DNA from: Lepeophtheirus salmonis | Lineage: Eukaryota; Arthropoda; Copepoda; Siphonostomatoida; Caligidae | Length of the DNA: 64,000 nt | Assembly: GCF_016086655.4 (NCBI RefSeq) | Contig: NC_092584.1 | Span: forward strand, 12,761,907-12,825,906 | Reading direction: 5' to 3' | The notes under the pieces: generated by a model | What the model saw: the letters and a program-made list of their open reading frames with translations, nothing else | What the model was told of the DNA's origin: nothing | The model's database searches: none | Shown: piece by piece, positions 23,521-34,784 of the stretch | Position numbering within the stretch: the first letter of the stretch is position 1 | Layout of the letters: every line of letters starts with the position of its first letter | Position numbers and translations under genes: made by a program

Positions 23521-24640
23521 GGGTTATTTGATGCTCAGGGAAGCGGCGGTGGAAGAGTTTAACAAGCTTTGGAAATGGGAAGCCCACCATCCATAGACGG
23601 AGGTGTATTATAGTATATTAGAAGGGGCTCTAAGTGCTTAGAAATATGGCAAGGGTGCAGTTTAAACTACTTTGAGGACCTGTAATTCAGCTGTACAACC
23701 TGAGAGGAGGAGGCTTATATTTTAGGATATTAGAAGGGTTTATTGATTTTCATTAAAGAGGGGGGGGGGCGAGAAATTTAACTTGCCTTACGCAAAGCAT
23801 TATTTCACCTACACATCTCGGGGGTTAGGCTGTGTTATAGCATGTCGGAAGGGTTCCTTGGTTCATAGAAACGCGACAGAGCTTGTGTTTAAACTGTATT
23901 TTGGCACAGCATTTCACCTGAACAACCTGAGAATTCAGGTAAACGGCGGTGGTGGAGAAATTTAACTTGACTCGGGCAAAGCAGTTAATCTATACTACCC
24001 GTGGCTGTAGTGTATTATAAGATATTTTAAATATTTCTCGGTTCTTATAAATCCGGCTGCTGTGCCTTTTAAATTACCTGGAAGGCCCAGCACTTCACCT
24101 GTACAACCTAAGAGGCGGTGTGTATTTTGGGATATTAAAAGGGTCCCTTGATTCACAGGGAAGGGTCGGTGGAGAAATTTATCATAACTCGGGCACAGCA
24201 GTTCATCTGCACACCCCGTGAGCTGGGGTGTACTATAGATTAATTAAAGGGTTCTTATATGCCTAAAACACGGAAGCAGTAGAGTTTAAACTTTATTTTG
24301 CCCCAGCACCTCACCTGTACAATCTGATATCCGGAGTGTTTTTTTCGGGTATTAGGAATGATGCTAAAGGAAGCTGTGGCAGATACATTTAACTTTACTT
24401 TGCACAGCAGTTTACCTTCTCAACCTGCGGGCTGGGGTAAAGTATACTGTTTTAGAAGGTTTCCGCGGTGCCTAGAAATGACGGCGGTATAGGTTAAACT
24501 GTAATTACAACCTGAGGGCCGGGATATATTTTGGGATACTAAGAGGCTTCGTTGGTACTCAGGAAAGCGGCTGCAAGACTGCGAGTTCGGCCTCTGACCG
24601 AGAATAAAGCAATTACTTCATCATTGCGTGAAAAAAGAGT
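23521..24640. repeat. Dimeric minisatellite, ~110 bp monomers in ~220 bp units
   Basis: About five degenerate units. Monomer A carries ttttgggatattagaagggt, a cggcggtggagaaatttaac phrase and gggcaaagcagttcatctg. Monomer B carries tgtattatagcatattagaa, gcctagaaa, gtttaaactgtattttggc and cacttcacctgtacaacct. A and B resemble each other and alternate. A-type landmarks begin near 23541, 23762, 23943, 24164, 24371 and 24566. The block is GC-richer than its flanks. The right edge (tctgaccgagaataaagcaa) recurs at the second locus near 55536, so this is a dispersed element, not a lone satellite. Confidence 0.75.
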
Positions 24641-25033
24641 GCCTATATATGTCTATAATCATACACATAAAACCAACATGAGAATAATTCGTAAATTTTT
24701 GCTGTCTTTATTTTTTATTAATCAGTAGAGTTCTTCATTAATTTTGATTTCTTCATTTCCTGCCCAAACGTACTCTAGTCAATTATGATATATGGGCAAG
24801 ATTATAATTTGTACGTGGGAATTTTTTAAAGTTTAACAATAGCTTATTTGAGTTCAGTTAATCAACATTCAGAGCATTTGTACGTCGTAAATGAGCTTAC
24901 ATAAAAATATATTGTTCATTTGGTGTTAGTACATAGGACAATGGAAATATTTGGTGAGTTAACATAAAACAATCTTGAAAAAAAAATCGAGAAAAGGAGA
25001 AAATCCAATTTTTTTATTTACAATATATAGGTA

Positions 25034-26140
25034 GACCAGGCATTCAAAAATTATTTGACTACCTATATGACGACCATTGAGGAGGTTTGGAAAGTTCCAA
25101 TTGATTTTTTCCATTCATACAAACTAAAGCTGAACTTCTTAGCTGGCAAAAAGAGGTATAAAATGGATGAATGTTTATTATTAATAAAAATACAAGCAAA
25201 AAGGTTACTGCCACATTGGTCTGCGCCAGCCATATCAACTCTCACATTGTTAAGAGGGCGAAGGGTAACTTTCAGGCAGTGTACAAGGTCAAAAAGGTTG
25301 TGGAGGTTGAACAAAACGTTAGGAATCAGCCTACAAGAGTTAGACCAATAAAATTGACCTGAGATACTTCTAAAAATGCATTTGAGGTCGACTCAAACGT
25401 GACCATGTCATATTTTAGTAGGAAGAGGAAGATGATAAGTCTGCAACCTCTAAATCTCTCCAATGTTACTCTAATGCCTCCCAACATCGTCCGTTGACAA
25501 ACTGACTCTTGAACGTGATCGACGAATTAACCTTCGCACGCAACAAGTAGTTGGGCATTTCCAGGACCGCCGTCTACACCGTTAGCATGTCCGAAACTTT
25601 GAAGGAAAAGGGGTTTTTCAAAATGGCCAAACAAAACCCATGAAGTTAAAAAAAAAACACGGCACGCCAATCCCCTTAAGTCCATGATAGATCATTTAAG
25701 ACATATCAGGTTTTCACACAAGAATGTTCAGGAAACCTTCAAAAAAGTGTGTGGAAAAATCCTTGTGAGGGCAAAGAGGCCACTTTTGACAACGTTAATG
25801 AAAGAAAACCATATCCTCGGTTTTAAAACTCATTTGAATGAGTCTTTTTAACTCTTTTTGGATACTTTTGACCCCCTACATCCCTGAAGGTCTACAGTGT
25901 CCGTGGCCCCAACAGCGAGGCCCTCAAAGCCACTGTAAGCCAGCACTGTGACGCAATGACAGAGGGTTACATCCCCAATTGTTGCCAGGACATCCGCCTG
26001 GAAGCCATAATTGCAGCTCAGGATACCTACATGAATGAGAACTCAGACATTTATAATATTAATTTTGTTAATGAATAAATTATACCTGGTTGAAGTTTTA
26101 AAATTCAAAGTGCTCAGATTTTTATGTACCACACTGTTTT
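25034..26140 (+). mobile_element. maT-like non-autonomous element, copy A
   Basis: The left end gcattcaaaaattatttgac and the right end, reverse-complemented gtacataaaaatctgagcac, are similar, with TA at the edges. At 25190-25350 a helix-turn-helix-like frame reads INSHIVKRAKGNFQAVYKVK. A second DNA-binding part lies at 25545-25840 (NPLKSM-type and KVCGKILVRAKRPLLTTLMK). The catalytic core is missing: the sequence jumps to the C terminus, VRGPNSEALKATVSQHCDAM then EGYIPNCCQDIRLEAIIAAQ, at 25885-26030. It is interrupted by stops and frame changes. Confidence 0.6.
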
Positions 26141-26731
26141 ATTTTTATGAGTCCAAAATATTTAATGAATCCACCCTTTTTTGAATGCATGCGTTATCCT
26201 AAAATTGAAATTAATCATATATGCGTTGTGACTAAAACAATTCACCTCGGGTAAATTCTGCCAACAAAAAATGGTTTTTTAATTAATATTTTTACTGCTA
26301 AATTAGTACCAAAAATTAATTAAAATCGATATTTTAGTGCTGAAACAGATTATTTAGAACCAAATACTCTTTTTTAATAAAATCGTCATTATTCATGCTT
26401 CAAATAACTTTATTTGACGTAAAAATAATTGAAAAGGTTTTTCCTTTTAAACAAAGCCCATAAAATATAGTGCTTTTTTAACCTTTAAATTGCATTTTCT
26501 CATGGTTGGATGATTGCATATAAAATATATAGTTGTAGTTTAATTAAAATTTTAGAAATAATAAACTCATTTTCCTGTGGGTTATTGATTTTTGTTTTGC
26601 TCAAAAGTTGTTTTACACCAATTTAAAGAGTCAAAATACGCTGAAAATGCCAGGTTTGGACACGTTCACTTTTTTCCGTTTATTCATTAATTTTTAACTT
26701 CGAAAAAAAAATATGGAAGAAGAAAGTTTTG

Positions 26732-26805
26732 TGGGGACGATAAAGATGAATGTTCCTACGACTACATAGCAACAACTCCAGTAAATTCGGTGCCTTTATA
26801 AATAG
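26732..26805. repeat. Dispersed repeat, copy 1 of a direct pair
   Basis: gtggggacgataaagatgaa continuing to cctacgactacatagcaaca matches 27792-27862 (gtgggatcggtaaaactgaa ... cccacgactacatggcaaca) in the same orientation, about 1,060 bp apart. Confidence 0.55.
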
Positions 26806-27400
26806 ACCTTATTAATGCTCATAACAAAACTGAAAACATTTAGAAAAGTTATATCTGTATGATGCAACTTTTCTAGATGAATAATAATAATAAAAAAAAA
26901 CTCAAAAAACAGGGAACTAAAGTTTCATAAAAGTTTTAATTAATCAATTTGACACGGTGAAGACATGGATGAAAAAATTTATCCACCTAAGTTACCCATA
27001 ATTACAGTTGCCTTAAAAGATTAGACAACCCCCTTTTTAAAACTCAATCTTGTATCATTAAGAAGTTTTTAAGCATCCACATCACTTGACAAAATTATTA
27101 TAACATCAAATTTTAATAACAACTTATTGGAAGTATTCTAGGTAGCGACATAGAATTAAGAATTTCAGTTGTATAGTCTACTGTTTCATTTGTATCTATT
27201 ACCTGGTAAACTGATTGATATGTTCTTAAAGACATTTCACTTAAAAGATCTTTTATAATTTCATCAACTTATTAATTCTTTGGTGCTATAATTGCTCCTT
27301 CTTATAATCCTCTAATTTGATTGTATTGCTGACAAAAAATAAACTTCTCTGACATTTCTACTAAAGAGAAACATTTATTTCCATAATACTGATTTTGTAA

Positions 27401-27534
27401 GATCGATCCAGACGGAATTTTTCTTTGAGACCAGTTCAAACCAAACTTCTTTAAATTATAAAATTAGTTCGGTCCCCTAAAAGTTATAACGATTTCGGCC
27501 GACTTAGGATTTCCAAACCGAACCCCAAGACTAA
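27401..27534 (-). repeat. GGTCTAGACC-family element fragment
   Basis: On the minus strand it starts tagtcttggggttcggtttg then gaaatcct, nearly the same as the terminus at 52552 (tagtgttggggttcggtctg). It ends near a ggtctcaaag phrase. Confidence 0.5.
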
Positions 27535-27791
27535 TATATAGAAATTTTTGCGAGTATTTATATATAAATAATGTGTACAATTAAAGATTTTGTATAAGAT
27601 GAATCTAAAAAATGAGATGAATAATTTTAAATAAAGGGTTTACAGTGCTGGGATGTGAATAATTAAATTATATATCAATGATGTAATCTTTAACTATTTT
27701 AATATAATGAATAAGAAGTACTTTATTTTATTTGAATGAATAAAACGCGCACTTAGTTACAAAAAAAGAAGACATGAAAGAATAAACTTCT

Positions 27792-27862
27792 TGTGGGATC
27801 GGTAAAACTGAATATTCCCACGACTACATGGCAACAAATCTTGTAAAGTCAGAGGTAGTAAA
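27792..27862. repeat. Dispersed repeat, copy 2 of a direct pair
   Basis: Partner of 26732-26805, same orientation. Confidence 0.55.
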
Positions 27863-28668
27863 TATAAATTTACTAGAGGGAGTACTCTGCATATGTCCGA
27901 GTTATATATATCTTAAATCAAATAAAGGATAAGCATCGCAAAAATTATGAACTATCTTAGTTCATCCCACAAATTGGAATACAACGCCTGTAATTGTTTC
28001 GAATATGTATTTGAAATATGGGGTTGTATGCGTATTTTAGGTAAATAAATAAATTAGGATTTTTCCTAATTTTTATACAATATTGTTATTATTGTCTTTG
28101 GGGGTCCTTAAAATAAACTTAATTTATATTAAAAAATTATGGAACTATGGAATGGTCGATTAGGAAATAGGTAATCGGGGTTAGGTAAAATTGCAATTTT
28201 TAACATACCCAATCATTTCTTATTCTTATTGCTAAATATTTTATTAAAATTCGAATATAATTTAAGACAAGGTGGTCAATGTAGTGTAAATTCAAATACA
28301 TAATGAAGAAAAAAAAAAAAATCTTTCTAACGAAATACTTACATAATGACGCCCGAGAAACAATAAAAAATGAACGACCAAATGAATGCCGTTCATTTCT
28401 TTTTTCTGTTCATCATTAATTCGTCGTTCAAAAATGTACTAAAAGCGTGTACGCCGTTCCTTTTTCCGTTCAATATCCAAGTCTAGAAAGTTCAAATCGA
28501 AAGATTTCGAAAACTAAAATTAATCATATGCGAGATCAATAATGATACATAAGCATTATTTACTTATATTCGTTTGTAAACAAAGTGCCAGAGAGGCTTG
28601 TAGAAAAACAATACAACTCCCTAGATGATAATAATATTTAAAAAAAAGTTATAATAATATGTACGGTA

Positions 28669-29469
28669 CGGTCCATTGAAATCTGTGCACTTACTAATTC
28701 AATAATGAATTAAGGCCGAGACAGTATAATTAGTTCATATTTTGATATATTAAAGCATTAATAATGAGGTAAAGAATAAAAAAAAACATGAACTGTCTAG
28801 TTTACATACAAGTAAACGACAGTTGTACGTCATCCACCTATTTCCATTTGCACACTTCTGGTAGTTGGGTGTCTCCAGAACCACCTTTTATACCGTCAGG
28901 AATTACAAAACATTGGACAGGAAGAAGGGCTCTGTAAAAAAGGGCAAACTACATCTCGAGGAGTTACAGAAAATACCCCTGGCCAATCAATCCCCTTAAG
29001 TCCATGAGGTCCCATTCAAGATATTTCGAAGTTTCACACACAGAATGTTCAGAGAGCTATCAAAAAGATGGTGGAAAGTGTCTTGTGATGATTGAGAGGT
29101 CACTTTTGACAGCAGCAATAAAAGAAACCCATCTCTTCTGTTCCAAGACTCTTTTGAACTCAATTTCGACAAATGCAGCCCCTGCAGCCCTGATGTCCAC
29201 CCCTTCGGTGACCCTTTTGTGTGTAAGTCGAGGGAAAGGCCTGCAGTGTCCATCATACAGTACTACATGGCACGCCAGTAGGTGCCAGGGCTTACCCCAC
29301 CACCTGGAAGCCATTGTTGCCTCTAAGGGCGGCTGGATTAATAATTAAAAGAGCTTAGGCACACATCATTTTACAGAACTATTTCTTTTTTAAATTCAAT
29401 TTTTAATTAATAATTATATTTGGTTGAAGTTAAAAGTTCAAAATATTCAGATTTGAATGCACAACTTGG
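28669..29469 (+). mobile_element. maT-like non-autonomous element, copy B
   Basis: Bounded by TA at 28667 and 29470. The left end cggtccattgaaatctg and the right end, reverse-complemented tgtgcattcaaatctg, are imperfect inverted repeats. Inside, frames give SRTTFYTVRNYKTLDRKKGS (28870), SMRSHSRYFEVSHTECSESY (29003), RSLLTAAIKETHLFCSKTLL (29095) and, at the C end, LEAIVASKGGWINN. These are the DNA-binding and last portions of a maT-type transposase with the catalytic core deleted. Confidence 0.65.
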
Positions 29470-31840
29470 TATACTGAGGCATTAATATAAGTAAATAATA
29501 TTCCTTTGTTTTCAAAGTAACAGAGTGTGGTGCTGTCTGGTGGCGAAATAAATCATCGTCCTAAATTATAGTATTATTTAATAAAAAATAACATGTAGTT
29601 ATGTTTCTCACATAGAGGTTCAAAATTATCTGAGTATGCGTCATTTTTAAATTACAAGCTATTTACTGTCGTACCACTCCGCGAATAATATATATATTTT
29701 TTTAGTTTGCTTACGCCCTGATCATTATAGAACTCAAAGGATTTTAGAAATCGTAAAATTTTGTTTACTTGTATAATCCTTGTTTTGCTTTTTAACCGCT
29801 TGGCTTTTGACATTTACTGTCTCTTAAATAAGAAGTAAGTATTTGAATGATCTAGGATAAACAATCCCCTATTACTATTTAAGTAGTTTCAGGGTATAAT
29901 AACGAAAACCCGATGTGCTATTGTCTACCTACATTAAATTAACATAAAATTGTGATTTTTTAAGATTTATTTCAAGAACAAAAATGAAGGGGAGATACAA
30001 TTATTGAGAATATATCCCACTCAATGTAGGCTCTGTTGGCCTCATAACAGCCTCTGTTGGGGTCCTGAGCCAACATTCACCAGTAATCCATCTGATCATG
30101 GTCAAAAAAGCTGGGAGTAAAATATCTTAAAACAAATAGTCTGCTCTAAATTATTTGGACATTTTCACCAGTTGATCCTTGTTTCATCAGTTTTGTCTAG
30201 GATCTTTTACTAAATCTGCACTCGCTTTACTGTGCTTCACTCAAAAGAAGTCCTGTCAATTTTTAGGGGGGATGAGCTCCATCAACCTTGAAGGCCAAAT
30301 CTTTACTAAGTCGCTTTACTGACTGGGGATAAAACCTTGAAGGCCAGAAATCTTTCTTATTTTGGCTCTATTTTATATGTCCAGTCCAGTATAATGACCA
30401 GTCCTGTCAGTATTTTAGACAAAAATTATGTAAAAATGTATACGTTATTTTACCAACAAAGTCAAAAATGAATTGTTTAGCCTCTGTTAGTTTGTTTTTT
30501 CTGTCAGAAGATGAGCTCTTTGCGCATGATTTGTATGGCAAATCATCTGGCGAACTTCATTACAGGCTTTAAGAGCAGTTGAGATCTCTGATAATGGGCA
30601 TCATAATTGATTTTATGCAAATTTGCAATGAAATTGTAATCCCTTTAGTAGTCTGCTCTCATTTGGTGATCAGCATGCTTTAATCTTGATTCATAATTAC
30701 CTCCAAACTATCTCAGTTCCTTCCTGAAACTCTCCAAAGAAAGGATCTGTTGGGTTTAATAAGTTTGCCTCCTCAACAGGGCATTGTCCGGCGTGGACTG
30801 CAACTAGGACACTCTGAATTCTCCACGGCTGTTGAACAACAAACACGGTTTTTTTTCGTTCAAAATTGTTTTTTTTAACATATTTATTATAATTTTTTAT
30901 TTACTTTATGCAACGAAGTAGCGCATCCCTTAGGACAATAACCCACAAACTATAGACCATATTGTCATGAAATATCGACAGCTATCTTTTGAAGGTTGAT
31001 ACTAACTGAAAATTAGGTGAAATAAAAAAAAAATACTGGCATCTATGTGTGAAGCCTTCACTTTTCATTCCAAATCTTTGTTGATTGATGTCATTTTTTT
31101 ATTGATGCCAAACACTTCGGGCTAGCTGCCAAAACAACAAAGAACGCCCTACCTATGCATTGACTCGAAGTTTGTTGTTAAACAATAACCACATGCAATC
31201 GTAGTTATACTTTATATATTAATTACAGGTTAAAAATATGTTATCATTTGTAACATGTGTTTTTTAAAGGATAATTACATTTAAAACAGCAGGGAAAAGG
31301 TGGATGGAGGTACAAATGTATTTAATTAAAGAGTTATGCACTGAATGAGTTAAACAAAAAATTTCTACGTTGAAAGAGGAGTTTTAATTAAAAACGTAAA
31401 CATACACACAATAAAAAAAATGGTGTGTAATGAGTCAGTATGTAGATCGTTAATTAGAAAAAACTATTACAAAAAATAAATATATATATTAAACTTTCTT
31501 CATATACGATGAAATAAGATTGATATTTTTAATATAAAGTTTTTGAGAGTACTACTGATTTTCTTTTAAGTAATCAATGTTTTCATATTTTTTCAACAAT
31601 AAATAGAACTGGGCAAAGTAGAACTATGCTTTATTAGCCTATTGTATGTATCGTTGTTCATGGATTTTGCGGAGTATGATTTCAAACTTCTATTTTGTTA
31701 CCTTGCCCAAAATTCCACCAAAAACCTACTGAACAACTCAACAACAAAGGATACGGGCAGTTGGTAAGGTTCCATAGGTCAATGAGGCATAGTTAAACTT
31801 TGTCCCTTGCTCCACCAAAAATTGACCCAATGATGTTATC
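29470..31840. other. Non-coding stretch, one faint coding-like block
   Basis: 30000-30850 is less AT-rich. On the minus strand it yields fragments such as LSEISTALKACNEVRQMI that look coding but cannot be assigned. Nothing else was recognised. Confidence 0.35.
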
Positions 31841-31844
31841 TTTT

Positions 31845-32482
31845 TTACTTTGCTGTCAATTGTAAAACAATTTTTAAATCCCTCTATGTACACCGTCAGC
31901 AAGTACGAAACGTTGGAGAGGAAGAAAGGCAGAGTCAAAAATGCCAAACTGGACCCAGACGAGCTAAATAAAACAATCCAGACAAATCCCCTGAAGTCCA
32001 TGAGGTTTCATGCAAGAGATCTCGCGGTTTTACCACCTACTTTCTAGAGCTATCATAAAAATAGGTGGAAAGAGCCTTGCAAGGGTGGAGAGGCTACTTT
32101 TGAAACCAGGAATGAAATAAACCCATCTCCTCTCTTTTAAAACTTTTTTGAATGAATCTTGTGTTCTCTTTTTTGATACATTTGGTTCCCTACAGCCCTG
32201 AAGGTCTACAGTGGCCGTCTTCCCAACACCGAAACCCTCAAAGCCACTGTCGGCCAGCACTGGGACACCATGACAGAGGACTACATCTGCAGCGGGTGCC
32301 AAGTCTTTTATCGCCACCTGGAAGACATCATTGACAGTTAGGGCGGCTACATTAATGACTAAGAGAGCTCAGGTACACATGTATTTATAGTATAAATTCT
32401 ATTGAAATTCTATTGTTAATTTTAGGTTATATCTCGATGAATGTTAAACTGCAAATTGTTCAGATTTGAATGGACCATTCGG
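31845..32482 (+). mobile_element. maT-like non-autonomous element, copy C
   Basis: The right end, reverse-complemented, reads ccgaatggtccattcaaatc next to TA (32483-32484), matching the copy B terminus. The left end was not located. Frames give MYTVSKYETLERKKGRVKNA, then QTNPLKSMRFHARDLAV, then a truncated middle and the C-terminal TLKATVGQHWDTMTEDYIC then LEDIIDS. The deletion junction (ccctacagccctgaaggtct) is shared with copy A (ccctacatccctgaaggtct), so both come from one deleted parent. Confidence 0.65.
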
Positions 32483-32484
32483 TA

Positions 32485-33140
32485 TTAACACTTCATAATT
32501 TATCTTCAAATCCTAACGTGATTGCTTAGACATTACTCCCGAACATTAAAAGGAATATTTTTGAAGTATAAAAACATATTTCTCATGAGTCCCCTGTTGA
32601 TATGAATGGTATGTAAGGATAATTGGGAGTATTATGGGCGTGTTAAAAAAAGAAAAAGAAACCTGATATGTTGTATGTAGTAGGAAATAATGTTTACTCC
32701 TTCTGAATGAAATAATGAGGACAACACCTTAGGAATATAAAATTAAACTTATGACTATACGTTCTAGCTATAATTTATTATTTTCCACGTTTTTATATAA
32801 TTCAATCCTACCTATAAGTGAAGAAAATAATAAGATAGCTAGAACTCTAACACTGAAGGGCACACTAATCGGTCCTTAAGATCGTTGAATGCTAATAAAA
32901 AAAGACAGACAAGGGACAAAAAAAAGACCGATTAGGAATGTAGACTAATCTTATATCTTTTGAATTACCCATTTTTTTGCTATCAGTTGTTATTGTCAAA
33001 ATATGTTCTTTATTCTAATTTTCATATTTTTTTAAAAATCAAACTAAACTGGCATAAAGTAGTATTTAACATAAAACCAAGCTGAAGGCTTAGTGTTCAG
33101 CTCCACCTTTGGAGTGATGAACTCAAAAAAGGGACTGGCT
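32485..33140. other. Non-coding stretch
   Basis: AT-rich, nothing recognised. Confidence 0.4.
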
Positions 33141-33144
33141 TATA

Positions 33145-33375
33145 ATGATGGAGGCGGAGGTGGATGAAAATATGAAGTTGGATTGCCTGATAAAAGATAT
33201 CCTACTATCAATTTATGAAGATAAAGAGAAGAGTAGTAGTTCCATGCCTTCCTCAGTAGAAACAATGGAAAATTACATTGAAATAATGACTAGTGAATAT
33301 TTTGCCCTCAATATGTCCATTTATATTCAAAACCTGATGGAGAGTTTGTGCTTGCTCATAAAAAACGGAGCGTAA
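33145..33375 (+). CDS. Small coding-like ORF, 76 codons, unidentified
   Basis: MMEAEVDENMKLDCLIKDIL is followed by an acidic, Ser-rich linker and a helical part (MSIYIQNLMESLCLLIKNGA). Codon use and composition look more coding-like than most ORFs here. Helix pattern and a loose match of SVETMENYIE...MSI...LLIKN to the histone fold of TAF13 (SVDILEDLVIE...MSI...FLIRKD) are suggestive only. The last codons overlap a dispersed repeat that recurs at 57830 and 62215, so the ORF may be truncated by an element or may be part of one. No neighbours support an operon or gene context. A pseudogene or a random ORF remains possible. Confidence 0.25.
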   Translation: MMEAEVDENMKLDCLIKDILLSIYEDKEKSSSSMPSSVETMENYIEIMTSEYFALNMSIYIQNLMESLCLLIKNGA

Positions 33376-33520
33376 CCCTGAAGATTCGTTGCGGAGTTAT
33401 AATTGTAAATCCTTGTTGGACTCAGACTAGAATTGGAATCCAGGTCCGAGTAATTATTGCTAATGTCCTTGTTTATTTCCTTATACCCCTCCTCCCCTGT
33501 CAGAGCTGATTGTAGTCCTC
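33350..33520. repeat. Dispersed repeat (ctcataaaa...ccctgtcagagctgat)
   Basis: ctcataaaaaacggagcg, then gagttataattgtaaatcct, then ccctcctcccctgtcagagc follow each other. Parts recur at 57826-57935 and 62216-62345 at roughly 60-70% identity by eye. Confidence 0.5.
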
Positions 33521-34635
33521 CAAAATATTAGGGTTACTATGTTAATTTTCGGTTTCTTTTTTAACATGCCCATTATACACAGGATTTTCATCACTATTGA
33601 TAAACCTTCCCTGATGCACTTCTTCCCCTATTGTCTCATAGATTTTATGTTATTTATTTACACACACAAGCTAGCTTTATCAATTCAAAGTTGCATTCTC
33701 TAAAATATTTTCTATTGTTATACCTATGAGTCTTTGAAGTTTATAATTTTGTAACGATGCATTATATTATTATCGCTCAGTCGAACTAAAATAAAAACAC
33801 TTTCCATTCTTAAAAATCGTAAATACCATTTGGCTTAAGTTTTATTCTCATTTTATCAAAAATATTAACTATGAAACCCCAAGATGGTGCCGCTCTCAAA
33901 AAAGTTTTATAAAACATTTTAATTACTTTTAAAGTTTATATATGAATCTGATAGCGATGCCGTGGTCGTTGATATATTTAATTCGATTAAACATAACCAA
34001 CAAATAATCTTAGAATAACTTCATCAAATTGCTTTAATAAAACAAAAAACTAAACTGTTGTTGGATAAGAGCATTTGTAATGGGTATTTGATTTTAACCT
34101 TTATTCTTTCTTGCAACCTTTCTGTGTAAAAAAACAAATCATTCAAAAAAAAAAACTGGAATCCTATCTATCTGGCCCGGATTAATATTGTATGTCGTAG
34201 AAACAATCTTTATCCGTATTTTATGGTAACTACAACAGCGTAAATGACGTAGGGGTTAACTATGTACAATATTTCAGTCTTTTAGAATAACCTTATATAA
34301 GAGCGTATAATACTCAAGTATTATAAATTCTAGCTAGTGTTGCGTCACTTCTTACCTATTTGGTTCAGTTATCCAGCAAAAATCTAATTTAGTAAAAATC
34401 AATGTCCTTATAGTATGCTGCCTTTCAGGGGCGTCGCTAATTTTTGTCATTTTGTGGGCTTACCCTCAAATATTATGAGCACCATTATAATAGAAATCAA
34501 TTATTTGTTCAATAGGTAGCTTTAGTAATGTGTATTTCGAGTTGTGTAAGTTTGTTCGGTATACTCTAGATGGTGTTAGTAAGAGTAGATTTCGTACTTG
34601 TGATTGTTGGACTCAGTATTGTTTTAGCGTTCGTC
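33521..34635. other. Non-coding stretch
   Basis: No gene or clear element recognised. Confidence 0.4.
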
Positions 34636-34639
34636 AAAG

Positions 34640-34745
34640 CTGGACACCAACAAAGAGAAAATCGGCCGTAAATTACAGTTTTTCTTCGAACAAGGGGAAA
34701 GCGCAAATCATTTTGCTGAAAACGTTAATAATGTTATGGTCTGGA
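34640..34745 (+). pseudogene. Mariner transposase N-terminal fragment
   Basis: The frame LDTNKEKIGRKLQFFFEQGE then SANHFAENVNNV matches the first helix-turn-helix of mariner transposases (MENQKEKIRHLLRFFF.KGK.A..AAE.VN.VYG). The start Met is Leu and the reading ends after about 35 codons. No core or terminal repeat found. Confidence 0.65.
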
Positions 34746-34784
34746 TACTGCAACAGACAATCACATGTTTTTTTGTTTTTATAA

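Larger units (their letters stand above)
26141..28668. other. Non-coding stretch with dispersed repeats
   Basis: It contains a direct repeat pair (26732 and 27792) and a GGTCTAGACC-family fragment (27401-27534). No gene seen. Confidence 0.4.

Noticed and set aside
33145..33375. Firm call as TAF13
   Set aside because: The match is a loose helix pattern over short stretches, and the C-terminal codons overlap a repeat.
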